Positions 27,454 through 36,633 of a DNA stretch of 64,000 nt are shown one piece after another. The notes beneath the pieces were generated by a model that saw only the letters and a program-made list of their open reading frames with translations, had not been told where the DNA came from and did no database searches. Within the stretch, counting starts at the first letter, position 1. Each line of letters opens with the position of its first letter. The position numbers and the translations under genes were made by a program. The DNA comes from Paenilisteria riparia FSL S10-1204 (GTDB lineage: Bacteria; Bacillota; Bacilli; Lactobacillales; Listeriaceae): the NCBI RefSeq assembly GCF_000525995.1, contig NZ_AODL01000008.1:1-64000 (forward strand). Direction: 5' to 3'.

Positions 27454-27497
27454 ACGAGGAAGCGAATGGGTAACACAATCCCAAACACTTCCTCTTT
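27454..27497. terminator. Bidirectional terminator
   Basis: GAGGAAG and CTTCCTC, with an inner GGG/CCC pairing, separate convergent DUF1877 and pdp genes. Confidence 0.75.
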
Positions 27498-27503
27498 CTT
27501 ATT

Positions 27504-28805
27504 TTATTCAGTAATAATAGTATGGATTAATTTTGGTGCGTCAGCGTGATCTCTTATTTTGATATTAGCATAGATTTTTTCTTCGACAGCTTTCACGTCT
27601 TCTTTGTTCGCATAAATCGTTACAAGTGGTTCACCTGCTTCGACTTTATCGCCTACTTTTTTGCGTAGCATAATGCCAACAGCAAGATCGATTTCGTCTT
27701 CTTTCGTCGCACGACCAGCGCCTAGAAGCATTGCAGCGATTCCGATTTCGTCTGCCACGATTTCAGATACAACGCCACTTTCTTTGGCTGGAACGTCGAT
27801 TTTGAATTTGGCTTGTGGTAATTTGCTTGGATCATCCACGATGGAGCCGTCGCCGCCCTGATTGTTCAGGAAGTCTTTGAATTTCGCTAAAGCTTTTCCA
27901 TTTGCCATGACTTCTTTCAACATGTCGCGCGCTTCATCCAAGTCTTTCGCTTTTTTCGCAAGAACAACCATTTGACTGCCCAAAATTAAAACTAATTCTG
28001 TTAAGTCTTCCGGCCCTTCGCCTTTTAATGTATCAATGGCTTCTTGCACTTCTAAAGCATTCCCAATGGCAAAACCTAGTGGTTGGGACATATCTGAAAT
28101 GACAGCCATTGTTTGGCGACCAACGTTATTTCCGATACGTACCATCGCGTGTGCCAAGTTCTCTGCATCCTCGTCAGTTTTCATGAATGCACCGGCACCC
28201 GTTTTTACGTCTAGGACGATAGCATCTGCGCCCGCTGCGATTTTCTTACTCATAATCGAACTTGCAATCAGTGGAATCGAGTTGACCGTTCCTGTTACGT
28301 CACGCAAGGCATATAGTTTTTTATCGGCTGGCGTTAAGTTGCCTGATTGTCCGATAACGGCTACTTTGTCGCGGTTTACAAGGTCGATAAATTGATCTTT
28401 CGTGATTTCGACGTGGAAACCTTCAATTGCTTCTAGTTTGTCGATTGTTCCGCCAGTGTGGCCTAATCCGCGTCCTGACATTTTAGCAACGGGAACGTCA
28501 AGCGCCGCAACAAGTGGTGCTAATACGAGCGTTGTTGTATCGCCGACGCCTCCTGTTGAGTGTTTATCGACCTTAATGCCCTCGATTGCGGACAAGTCAA
28601 TTGTTTCGCCAGAATTCACCATTGCCATCGTTAAATCTGCACGCTCACGATCCGTCATATCTTGAAAAAAGATTGCCATTGCTAAGGCGCTGACTTGATA
28701 ATCAGGAATCTTGCCTTCCGTGTAGCCATCTACAACGAATTGAATTTCCTCGGTTGTTAGTTCTTTACCGTCACGCTTTTTTGAAATTACGTCTACCATT
28801 CTCAT
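27504..28805 (-). CDS. pdp: Pyrimidine-nucleoside phosphorylase
   Basis: 433 residues with the thymidine/pyrimidine phosphorylase signature [17 protein letters not shown] and the phosphate-binding KHSTGGVGD. It cleaves uridine, thymidine and deoxyuridine with phosphate; the deoxyribose-1-phosphate goes to DeoB and DeoC. It is the last gene of the minus-strand deo cluster, 21 bases after deoB. A C-terminal biotinyl-lipoyl-like PYNP domain ([20 protein letters not shown]) is complete. Confidence 0.93.
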   Translation of the reverse strand: MRMVDVISKKRDGKELTTEEIQFVVDGYTEGKIPDYQVSALAMAIFFQDMTDRERADLTMAMVNSGETIDLSAIEGIKVDKHSTGGVGDTTTLVLAPLVAALDVPVAKMSGRGLGHTGGTIDKLEAIEGFHVEITKDQFIDLVNRDKVAVIGQSGNLTPADKKLYALRDVTGTVNSIPLIASSIMSKKIAAGADAIVLDVKTGAGAFMKTDEDAENLAHAMVRIGNNVGRQTMAVISDMSQPLGFAIGNALEVQEAIDTLKGEGPEDLTELVLILGSQMVVLAKKAKDLDEARDMLKEVMANGKALAKFKDFLNNQGGDGSIVDDPSKLPQAKFKIDVPAKESGVVSEIVADEIGIAAMLLGAGRATKEDEIDLAVGIMLRKKVGDKVEAGEPLVTIYANKEDVKAVEEKIYANIKIRDHADAPKLIHTIITE

Positions 28806-28826
28806 TTTTAGTTCACCAATCCTTTT

Positions 28827-30009
28827 TTATTTTAAGTCGTTTAGGAAGCTTTCGCCGTATTCAGGCATTTTCACGTTAAAATTCGCTGCGACTGTTGCGC
28901 CTAAGTCTGAGAATGTTTTACGCAGATCGATTTCTTTGCCGCCGCCTTTGAATTGTTTCGAATAAGCTAAAAGTGGCACGTATTCGCGTGTGTGGTCGGT
29001 GCCGCGGTATGTTGGGTCGTTTCCGTGATCTGCTGTAATTAGTAGCAAATCGTCTTCTTTCATATTTGCAAAAACTTCTGGCAAGCGTGCGTCGAATTCT
29101 TCTAAGGCATTGCCATAACCAATTGGATCGCGACGGTGGCCGAATAGGGCGTCGAAGTCTACGAGATTTAAGAAACTCATGCCGTGGAAGTCTTCTGTTA
29201 GTAAATCAATGAATTTGTCCATGCCATCCATGTTTGATTTTGTACGAATAGCTCTTGTTACGCCTTCTCCATCAAAAATATCGGAAATTTTGCCGATAGC
29301 GATAGAGTCTAGTCCGCCGTCTTTTAAGTGGTCCATGACTGTTTTGTCAAATGGTTTTAGTGCGTAGTCGTGACGATTGGATGTGCGTTCGAACGTTTCT
29401 TTTGATTTGCCGACAAAAGGTCGCGCGATGATACGACCAAGCATATATGGTTCGTCACGTGTGATGTCACGGCAATATTCGCAAATGCGGTATAGTTCTT
29501 CTAATGGAATAATTTCTTCGTTTGCTGCGATTTGTAAAACAGAATCAGCAGATGTGTAAACAATCAACGCGCCTGTTTCCAATTGTTCTTCGCCAAGCTC
29601 TTCCATGATTTCAGTACCGCTGGCTGGTTTGTTACCGATTACTTTACGTCCAGAGAAGTCTTCAATTTTTTGAATGAGTTCGTCTGGGAAACCATCAGGG
29701 AAAACGCGGAATGGTGTGTCAATGTATAACCCCATGATTTCCCAATGCCCTGTCATCGTATCTTTTCCAGCGGATGCTTCTTGCATTTTTGTATAATAAG
29801 CTTGTGGTTTGTCAGCGACTGGTACGCCTTCGATTTCACGGATGTTCGATAAACCTAGCATCGCCATATTGGGCAGTTTCAATCCACCTTTTTCGCGAGC
29901 GATATGCCCTAATGTATCAACGTCAAAATCATCAAATTGCGCTGCGTCTGGCGCTTCCCCCAATACCTACCGAGTCCATAACTACAACGTGAATTCTTTT
30001 AAATACCAT
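28827..30009 (-). pseudogene. deoB: Phosphopentomutase, frameshifted in a C5/G5 run near the start
   Basis: From an ATG at 30009 (AAGGAGG ahead) the protein reads [17 protein letters not shown] and then loses frame at 29957-29961. One G fewer gives VGIGEAPDA and joins the remaining ~378 residues, for 393 in all, the expected length. Alkaline-phosphatase-superfamily metal sites are visible ([36 protein letters not shown]). It interconverts (deoxy)ribose-1- and -5-phosphate. The indel is in a homopolymer of a conserved gene in a full deo cluster, so it is probably an error. Confidence 0.85.
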
Positions 30010-30024
30010 TTTTTAAAAACCTCC

Positions 30025-31206
30025 TTAATAGATTAAGCCAACGATTGTGGCAGTTAAGAAACTAACTAATGTAGCACCGAATAATAGCTTCAAGCCAAAA
30101 CGAGCAACGACAACGCCTTGTTTATCATTTAAGCTTTTGACTGCTCCAGCGATAATGCCGATGGATGAGAAGTTCGCAAAGGATACAAGGAATACAGAGA
30201 CAATAGCGGTTGTTCTTCCTGAGAAATGGAAGTTCCCTGATGCTAAATCGTTCATCGCTACGAATTCATTGGATACCATTTTTGTAGCCATAATGCTTCC
30301 GGCTTTAACAGCTTCATCCCACGGAACACCGACAAGAAATGCGAATGGTGCAAAAACATAACCAAGTAATTCTTGGAAGGAAAGTCCAAAAATACCACTG
30401 AAAATCGCATTAATCATCGCGATAATAGCTACAAAACCAATCAGCATAGCTGCAACAGTGACAGCCACTTTGAAACCGTCCATGATGTATTCGCCCAATA
30501 CTTCGAAAAAGCTTTGCTTCGCTTCTTCTTTGACTTCTAAAATATCTTCTTGCTCTGTGACTTCATATGGATTAATGACGGATGCAATAATGAACCCGCC
30601 GAATAGGTTTAAAACAAGGGCTGTTACGACATACTCTGGTTTTAAGAGTACCATATATGACCCGACAATGCTCATCGAAACAGTTGACATAGCAGAAGCA
30701 CAAAGCGTATACAAGCGATGTTTCGGCAACAAGCCAAGTTCTTTTTTCACAGAGATAAAAACTTCGGACTGGCCAAGAATCGCAGAAGCAACGGCATTAT
30801 ATGATTCTAATTTCCCCATTCCGTTCACTTTACTCAATGCTAAACCGATATATTTAATAATAAACGGCAAAATTCGCCAGTGTTGTAAAATCCCGATAAG
30901 CGCGGAAATAAAGACGATTGGTAGTAAAACACTTAAGAAGAACGTCATCTGTCCTGGGTTTACAATACCACCAAATACAAAATTAACCCCTTCTGCTGCA
31001 TAGTCTAGTAATTTGCCAAACCCATCAGCAATACCACCAATAAGCCAATTTCCAACACTTGTATTCAGCAAAATAAATCCTAAAATAAATTGCAGTACAA
31101 TCATAATTATAATCGGCTTAACTTTAACTTTCCTACGATCATTACTCGCAAGCCAAGCAATTCCAAGAACAACGATTAAACCAACAATTCCGATAAGATA
31201 TTTCAT
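30025..31206 (-). CDS. nupC: Concentrative nucleoside transporter, NupC/CNT family
   Basis: 393 residues with about ten hydrophobic segments and the CNT signatures LGQSEVFISVKKEL and KMVSNEFVAMNDL. It imports nucleosides by proton or sodium symport. The start MKYLIGIVG follows GGGGG; the frame upstream has no ribosome site. It heads the nupC-deoB-pdp group. Its promoter region holds two copies of a LacI-type operator plus a cre-like site, so substrate induction and CcpA repression are likely. Confidence 0.9.
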   Translation of the reverse strand: MKYLIGIVGLIVVLGIAWLASNDRRKVKVKPIIIMIVLQFILGFILLNTSVGNWLIGGIADGFGKLLDYAAEGVNFVFGGIVNPGQMTFFLSVLLPIVFISALIGILQHWRILPFIIKYIGLALSKVNGMGKLESYNAVASAILGQSEVFISVKKELGLLPKHRLYTLCASAMSTVSMSIVGSYMVLLKPEYVVTALVLNLFGGFIIASVINPYEVTEQEDILEVKEEAKQSFFEVLGEYIMDGFKVAVTVAAMLIGFVAIIAMINAIFSGIFGLSFQELLGYVFAPFAFLVGVPWDEAVKAGSIMATKMVSNEFVAMNDLASGNFHFSGRTTAIVSVFLVSFANFSSIGIIAGAVKSLNDKQGVVVARFGLKLLFGATLVSFLTATIVGLIY

Positions 31207-31233
31207 TGTGTAATCCCCCAATATTTGAATGAT

Positions 31234-31310
31234 AGTAAAACGGTTTACTAAACGTGACACACCTTTAGCAAACGTTTACATTGTAATTCTAAAAAAGTAA
31301 AACGGTTTAC
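31234..31310. promoter_or_regulatory. Twin LacI-type operators and cre-like site upstream of nupC
   Basis: GTAAAACGGTTTAC occurs at 31235-31248 and again at 31297-31310, about six helical turns apart, which suits looping by a LacI tetramer. Between them the minus strand reads TGTAAACGTTTGCT (31267-31280), close to the cre consensus. The lacI-type gene next door is the likely binder. Confidence 0.65.
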
Positions 31311-31409
31311 CGAAGTAAGTATAGCATGTAATTCCTAAGAAGAAAAGTGTTTTCCTCTATGCTTAGCTACCAAATGTTTCATGAGACTTCACTTGGTAGC
31401 ATCCTTGTT

Positions 31410-32437
31410 TCATTTATATGTTGCTTTATTTGCCAATTTCCGAGCACTTTCTCGGACGATTAGCTCTAAAGGCATTTTTTTTATTTGCGATTTTTTCATT
31501 TGGATTTTGGATGGCTTTCAATAAATAGTCGGCAGCAGTTTGACCTATGGCATAGATTGGTTGGCGAACGGTAGTGAGTGTTGGTGCCATATATTCTGCA
31601 AGTTCGATGTCATCAAAACCAACGATAGAGAGGTCATCTGGGATAGAAATACCGAGTTCCAGTGCGGCGCGATAAGCCCCGACTGCCATTTGGTCATTTG
31701 TAACGAATAATGCAGTGATATCTGTAGTTTCGAGCAATTTTTTTTGTAGCGTTGTAGCCACCAGTCATTGTCTGATCGCCTTCCATAATCCAATCCGACG
31801 ATATTGTCAGATGATGCTTTTTCAAACATGCCTGATACCCTTGCAAACGTTCTTCTACAGAGTAAAAAGAATCATCTGAACTGATAATGCCAATTTTACG
31901 GTGGCCGAGTGATACAAGGTGTTCGGTCGCCATGTATCCGCCTTCATAATCGTCAATATAAATATTGCCTTCTTCACGATGATGCCGTTTGCGGTCTAAC
32001 AAAATGTATGGTTTACGCATTGCTTCCAATTGTGTGAACACGTTTGACGCCAAAATATTCGGACTTGCAATAATCAAACCGTCCACAGCCCGATGCAAAA
32101 GCTCCTCCACGTATAAATCCTCACGCGTACTGTCTTGCGAAGAATTACATAACAAAATCATATAATCATGCGCATTCAAATAGTCCTCTGCACCTTTCAC
32201 CATCTGCGAAAAAAATGGATCCGTCACTTCAGGAACAATCATACCAATTGTATTCGTCCGATTAGTCACCATATTTTTCGCAAAAAAGTTCGGTTTATAG
32301 GCTAATTCTTTTGCGGTTTGGAACACTTTATTTCGCGTCGCTTCGCTAAAACGGCTTCCTTTTCCATTTAGAATCTGGGAAATCGTTGTAATCGAAACAC
32401 CGGTTTTTTCTGCAATATCTCGAATTGTTGCACCCAA
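31410..32437 (-). pseudogene. LacI-family regulator of nucleoside uptake, two frameshifts
   Basis: N-terminal HTH IRDIAEKTGVSITTISQILN, then a sugar-binding-type domain (NTIGMIVPEVTDPFFSQMV, VGFDDIELAEYMAPTLTTV). The frame breaks at T8 runs 31738-31745 and 31475-31482. One base fewer at each restores a continuous 341-residue protein ending MPLELIVRESARKLANKAT-like and stopping at 31410. Both are homopolymer sites, so errors are likelier than true loss. Lying between deoC and nupC, with matching operators before nupC, it probably represses nucleoside uptake. Confidence 0.82.
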
Positions 32438-32503
32438 TGTGGCTCGCCTCTTTTCACAGGAAAAATTACTTCTCCTCCATCATGCCACATTTCGATGATT
32501 TTG

Positions 32504-33178
32504 TTAATAGTTATCTTTCGGATTTGCTTCATTTCCTGAAACAATCGATACGCCAGCGCTGGCACCGATACGTGTTGCGCCTGCTTCAACCATTTTATCA
32601 ACATCTTCTTTTGTGCGGATTCCACCAGATGCCTTCACGCCGATGTCTGGGCCAACTGTGCGACGCATTAAAGCGATGTCTTCTGCTGTTGCGCCTCCTG
32701 TTGAGAATCCTGTTGATGTTTTAACGAAGTCTGTTCCTGCAGCTACGGCAAGACGACAGGCACGTTCTTTTTCTTCGTCTGTTAGAAGACATGTTTCGAT
32801 AATTACTTTTACCAATGCTTTGCCTTTTGCTGCATCGACAACGGCCTTAATGTCCGCTTCAACAAGTGCGTCGTTTTTGTCTTTTAGAGCGCCGATATTA
32901 ATTACCATATCTACTTCTGTTGCGCCTTTTTGGATAGCATCTGTTGCTTCAAATGCTTTTGTATCACTCGTGTTAGCGCCTAGTGGGAAGCCGATAACAG
33001 TACATACATCCACGTCTGTTCCTGCCAATTGTTCGTGTGCTAGCTCAATCCATGTAGGGTTTACACAGACGGATGCAAAACCAAATTGCTTGGCTTCTGC
33101 TGTTAATTTTAGAATCATTTCCTTTGTTGTTTCTGGTTTTAAAGCTGTGTGGTCAATCATTTGGGCGATATTTGTCAT
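32504..33178 (-). CDS. deoC: Deoxyribose-phosphate aldolase
   Basis: 224 residues, TIM barrel. It has the Schiff-base lysine in [13 protein letters not shown], the acid pair in [10 protein letters not shown] and the phosphate loop [13 protein letters not shown]. It splits deoxyribose-5-phosphate to glyceraldehyde-3-phosphate and acetaldehyde, feeding glycolysis. GAGGAG precedes the ATG. It has its own sigma-A promoter with a DeoR-like operator just upstream; deoR follows on the 5' side. Confidence 0.95.
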   Translation of the reverse strand: MTNIAQMIDHTALKPETTKEMILKLTAEAKQFGFASVCVNPTWIELAHEQLAGTDVDVCTVIGFPLGANTSDTKAFEATDAIQKGATEVDMVINIGALKDKNDALVEADIKAVVDAAKGKALVKVIIETCLLTDEEKERACRLAVAAGTDFVKTSTGFSTGGATAEDIALMRRTVGPDIGVKASGGIRTKEDVDKMVEAGATRIGASAGVSIVSGNEANPKDNY

Positions 33179-33213
33179 GATTAAATCTCCTCGCTTTTCG
33201 TTTATTTGAGTTT

Positions 33214-33265
33214 ATCATAATATATAATTGAACATTTGTAAAGAGATGTATGAAATTGTGTTCAA
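33214..33265 (-). promoter_or_regulatory. deoC promoter with DeoR-like operator
   Basis: On the minus strand TTTACA (33237-33242), 17 bases, TATGAT (33214-33219). Upstream, TTGAACACAATTTCA (33251-33265) resembles the B. subtilis DeoR palindrome (ATTGAACAAAATTTCAAT, from memory), and a second half site TGTTCAATT overlaps the spacer. Confidence 0.6.
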
Positions 33266-34200
33266 GATTGTGTCAACTCTTTTGCAGTGAATTGGTCTGT
33301 GATGAGAACATTGGCGTATTCTCCTTGCAAGGCGCCGTGAATTGCTGCAACCTTTCTTGCACCACCAGCTACTAGAATCGAATGTTCTTTTTGTTTAAGT
33401 GAATCTAGTTCAATACCAATTGTGCGGGCGTCTATTTCGGTACTGCAAATATTGCCGTCTTTGTCATAAAAACGAGAGCAGATGTCGCCAACACCGTTTT
33501 CTTTTAGCAAAGTTTTTTCTTCTTCGGCAAAATAACCGAGTCGGAAAAGTAAAGCTTCATCGCGGACCGTTCCTACTGTAAACACAGCGATATTAGCTTG
33601 TTTGCCCATTTCGATGATGTGGTGAATGTGCCGATCTTGCTCCACCATTTGCTTCACCGTCGCGTTGTCGAAAATAACAGGAAGTGGTAAATGGCGCGGC
33701 ATTGTTTGGAAGTTTTCGGCGAATAGGGAAATCGTTTCAGAGGCGTACGTATTAACTTTAGAATGGCTGATGCCACCTTTTAATTGGATGACTTCGACGC
33801 CGCGTACGTTTTGTGGGCTCATTTTTTTGGCAATTTCGTACATCGTTGTTCCCCAGCTGACACCAAGGATATCACCATTTGTTACTGTTTCTTCAAGGTA
33901 TTCTGCCGCTTTTTTGCTCAAGTAGTCGGTTATTGCCGGGTATTCCGTCGTTGGTGAAAAGACAACATGGGCTTCCCTCAGATTGTACTTGGCTTTTAGC
34001 GCAGTTTCGAGTGCATTTAAATCAGCGAACGGATCATTCACCTTAATTTCCACAAAACCGCTCTCTTTAGCAAATTGTAAAAGTCGTGAAACGGTTGGGC
34101 GGGAAATACCGAGTTGGCTGGCGATTTCTTGTTGGCTGTAGTCGGATTGATAGTAAAGCCGCGCCACTTCAATACTGAGCTGTTGTTTTGGTTTATCCAT
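33262..34200 (-). CDS. deoR: Deoxyribonucleoside regulator, SorC family
   Basis: 312 residues, the length of B. subtilis DeoR. N-terminal HTH YSQQEIASQLGISRPTVSRLLQFA; the rest is a sugar-phosphate-binding SorC domain (DILGVSWGTTMYEIAKKM, VEVIQLKGG, LVAGGARKVAAIHGAL). In Bacillus, DeoR represses the dra-nupC-pdp operon until deoxyribose-5-phosphate binds. Here it lies directly upstream of deoC, and a matching operator overlaps its own stop codon. GAGGAAAACC precedes the ATG. Confidence 0.92.
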   Translation of the reverse strand: MDKPKQQLSIEVARLYYQSDYSQQEIASQLGISRPTVSRLLQFAKESGFVEIKVNDPFADLNALETALKAKYNLREAHVVFSPTTEYPAITDYLSKKAAEYLEETVTNGDILGVSWGTTMYEIAKKMSPQNVRGVEVIQLKGGISHSKVNTYASETISLFAENFQTMPRHLPLPVIFDNATVKQMVEQDRHIHHIIEMGKQANIAVFTVGTVRDEALLFRLGYFAEEEKTLLKENGVGDICSRFYDKDGNICSTEIDARTIGIELDSLKQKEHSILVAGGARKVAAIHGALQGEYANVLITDQFTAKELTQS

Positions 34201-34209
34201 TGGTTTTCC

Positions 34210-35016
34210 TCATTTCTTTATCGCAGGAATCTTTAATCGTAGTTTAAATTGGGTTTGGTCGAAGCGGTAGTCAATAATGCCGTGTGCTTTTGTTATGTAA
34301 TATTTAATGGCCGCGGTGCCACTTGTGGATTTCGGTCTTGCGAATAGATTATCCATAACCGCTTGATTAGGCATGTTGGAGGCATTGCTGATTTCAAATA
34401 AGAAAAGGCCGCTTTGCAGTTGGAGGCGTAGTGAAATCCAGCCATTGTCAACTTGGGAGGCTGCTTGTTTGGCGTTGGCCATGATAGCGGTTAACAATGC
34501 AAGTAGCTCATCTTCTTGGAATGGTAGGTCAGATATTGCGCTTTGCAAGTCCGTTTTGAATGTTAGGTTCGCTAGCTTCAATTGCTGATCTGTTGTGACC
34601 AGCCATGCCGCGATATCCGGTCGTTCATTTTTGGCAAGTTGGAATGCAGCATCGTTTGTACGACTCGCATAATTTTTATGGCGCTCTTTTTGAAGGAGAG
34701 CCACGAAGTTTTGTAAATGGTCACTTTTGCTGGTCAGCTGCTGATTGGTTTGTTCGAGCTGTCCTAATTGATATTGCGCAACGAGGAACAAAAAAAGGAG
34801 CGCCCAACCTGCCAAACTCGCGTCGTAAATCAGTGCAAGTAGTAAGCCGATGACCGCAATGCCCGCCAGCCAAAGATTCACCGTGCGAATTCTCATAGCA
34901 ATAGCTAACGCAGCCACGCCAAGGACTACAGATACCACTTGTAAAATGGCATGCGCCTCCAAATACAAACACGCGATAGTATATGCTAAAATCAGAACAG
35001 TCAAAATCAATCGCAT
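34210..35016 (-). CDS. natK: NatK-like GHKL sensor kinase with degenerate ATP-binding motifs
   Basis: 268 residues. Five to six hydrophobic segments fill the first ~90 residues, then a coiled coil (QLGQLEQTNQQLTSKSDHL) and a possible phospho-acceptor region (KERHKNYASR). A GHKL-like ATPase region follows, with an N box lacking the usual Asp (AIMANAKQAA) and no GLGL loop (TSGTAAIKYYITKAHG). Position beside a LytTR regulator and divergent natAB matches B. subtilis natKR, which activates the Na+ exporter. Kinase activity is doubtful from the motifs. Confidence 0.7.
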   Translation of the reverse strand: MRLILTVLILAYTIACLYLEAHAILQVVSVVLGVAALAIAMRIRTVNLWLAGIAVIGLLLALIYDASLAGWALLFLFLVAQYQLGQLEQTNQQLTSKSDHLQNFVALLQKERHKNYASRTNDAAFQLAKNERPDIAAWLVTTDQQLKLANLTFKTDLQSAISDLPFQEDELLALLTAIMANAKQAASQVDNGWISLRLQLQSGLFLFEISNASNMPNQAVMDNLFARPKSTSGTAAIKYYITKAHGIIDYRFDQTQFKLRLKIPAIKK

Positions 35017-35031
35017 CGAGTTAGCTCCTTC

Positions 35032-35742
35032 TTAAAAATAGTTTTCTTGTAAATATTTCAGTTTTTCTTTCGTGACAAGGGCTTTTTGTGAGGTGCCTTC
35101 GAACACGACTTCAAATGATTTTTTCGAGTATTCGGTGAAGCGCTTGACATATTGTAAATTAATGAGAAACGAGCGATGCGAGCGGATGAACATGCTTTCG
35201 CGGATGTCTCCTTCTAATTCGCCGAGTGATTGATACGACTCAAAAACATCTTTTGTCGTATGTATGGTCGTCGTACGCCCCGTCCGTTCCAAAAAAATAA
35301 TTTCATCTTTCGGAATAATGACCAAATCGCCGCCAGAACGAATGAAAAGCCGCCCCGTAATTTTACCAGCCTCTTTTTTATCGGTAAAACGTTCGATGCT
35401 TTGGACTAGTCGTTCCTGATTGTAAGGCTTCAAAATATAATCATGCACATTAAGCTCGAAAGCATGCACAGCATAGCCGCTTTTGGCAGTAACAAAAATC
35501 ACGCTTGTGTTCATGTTATTTAGGTGAATAAAATCTGCTAGCTGATAGCCTGACATTCCTGGCATTTCAATATCTGTAATAAGCAGGTCCACTGGCGTTT
35601 CCTGAATGAACGCATAGACTTCTTCCGCATTGTTCGCCTTTAGTTGTAATTCCACGGTTGCCACTTTACCGACAATTAACTCTAGTTTATCTAAATCTAA
35701 CGGATTATCGTCAACAATTCCAACAGTTAGCATCTTTTTCAC
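35032..35742 (-). CDS. natR: NatR-like LytTR response regulator
   Basis: 236 residues. Receiver domain: acidic VDDN, phospho-Asp in LLITDIEMPGMSGYQLA, Thr in VIFVTAKSG, Lys in ILKPYNQERL. C-terminal LytTR DNA-binding domain (about 130-236) with FLERTGRTTTIHTTK and MFIRSHRSFLINLQYV. It is upstream of natK in one operon and divergent from natAB, which it should activate through the ACGA-type repeats in the intergenic region. Confidence 0.88.
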   Translation of the reverse strand: MKKMLTVGIVDDNPLDLDKLELIVGKVATVELQLKANNAEEVYAFIQETPVDLLITDIEMPGMSGYQLADFIHLNNMNTSVIFVTAKSGYAVHAFELNVHDYILKPYNQERLVQSIERFTDKKEAGKITGRLFIRSGGDLVIIPKDEIIFLERTGRTTTIHTTKDVFESYQSLGELEGDIRESMFIRSHRSFLINLQYVKRFTEYSKKSFEVVFEGTSQKALVTKEKLKYLQENYF

Positions 35743-35773
35743 CCCTTATTCATCCATTATAAACAAACTCTAA

Positions 35774-35825
35774 ACGAAAAACACCCTTTTCGCGACGAAA
35801 TTCCCCCCCTTAACGACAAACTCCT
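35774..35825. promoter_or_regulatory. LytTR-type direct repeats in the natR/natA intergenic region
   Basis: ACGAAAAACACC (35774), ACGAAATTCCCC (35795) and ACGACAAACTCC (35814) are spaced 21 and 19 bases apart, about two helical turns, as expected for LytTR dimers. A TATGAT -10 box (35847-35852) follows without a good -35 box, typical of an activated promoter. Confidence 0.6.
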
Positions 35826-35886
35826 TCTATTTTCACCATTTTGCGCTATGATAAAGACATCAAGAAAAGCAAAAGGAGGAACACAC

Positions 35887-36633
35887 ATGATTGAAGTACA
35901 AAACGTCACCAAAAAATTCCGCGATCGCAAAAAATCGACAACCGCAGTTGATCACGTCTCATTCCATGTTGATAAAGGCCGTATTGTAGGTTTAGTAGGT
36001 GAAAACGGCGCTGGGAAAACGACTATTTTGCGTAGCATCGCGACATTGGTGACCCAGGATGAAGGAAAAATAACCGTTGCTGGTTATGACAATAAAATAC
36101 AAGCCGAAGAAGTAAAAAGCCATATCGGCGTCCTATTCGGCGGTGAAACTGGGCTTTATGACCGTCTAACAGCACGTGAAAATTTATTATATTTTGGAGG
36201 CCTTTACGGTTTACCTAAACACACATTGAAAAAGCGAATTGATGACCTCGCTCTCCGCTTTGGCATGCGCAAAGAACTCGACCGAACTGTTGGCGGTTTT
36301 TCCCGTGGTATGCGTCAAAAAGTGGCAATTGCTAGAGCCGTTATTCATGATCCCTCGGTAATCCTTTTTGACGAGCCGACGACTGGTTTAGACATTACGA
36401 GCGCCAATGTGTTCCGTGATTTCACGCGGCAGCTACAGCAAGAAGGAAAAACAATTATCTTTTCCAGTCATATCATGGACGAAGTAGAAAGCTTATCGAA
36501 CGATCTCATTTTGATGCACCAAGGACAGCTTCTCTATGCCGGAACCGCGGAAGCTCTGTACGCCAGAGAAGGTACGAACGATTTAAATTATATCTTCATG
36601 TCAAACATCGTGCGAGGTGATATGTATGCTTAA
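35887..36633 (+). CDS. natA: ABC transporter ATPase, NatA-like
   Basis: 248 residues: Walker A GENGAGKTT, signature FSRGMRQKVAIARA, Walker B VILFDEPTTGLD, H-loop IFSSHIMDE. Sequence type and neighbours match NatA of the Na+-exporting NatAB system. The start is the ATG 6 bases after AGGAGG; the upstream frame is not conserved. It overlaps natB by eight bases, implying translational coupling. Confidence 0.88.
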   Translation: MIEVQNVTKKFRDRKKSTTAVDHVSFHVDKGRIVGLVGENGAGKTTILRSIATLVTQDEGKITVAGYDNKIQAEEVKSHIGVLFGGETGLYDRLTARENLLYFGGLYGLPKHTLKKRIDDLALRFGMRKELDRTVGGFSRGMRQKVAIARAVIHDPSVILFDEPTTGLDITSANVFRDFTRQLQQEGKTIIFSSHIMDEVESLSNDLILMHQGQLLYAGTAEALYAREGTNDLNYIFMSNIVRGDMYA

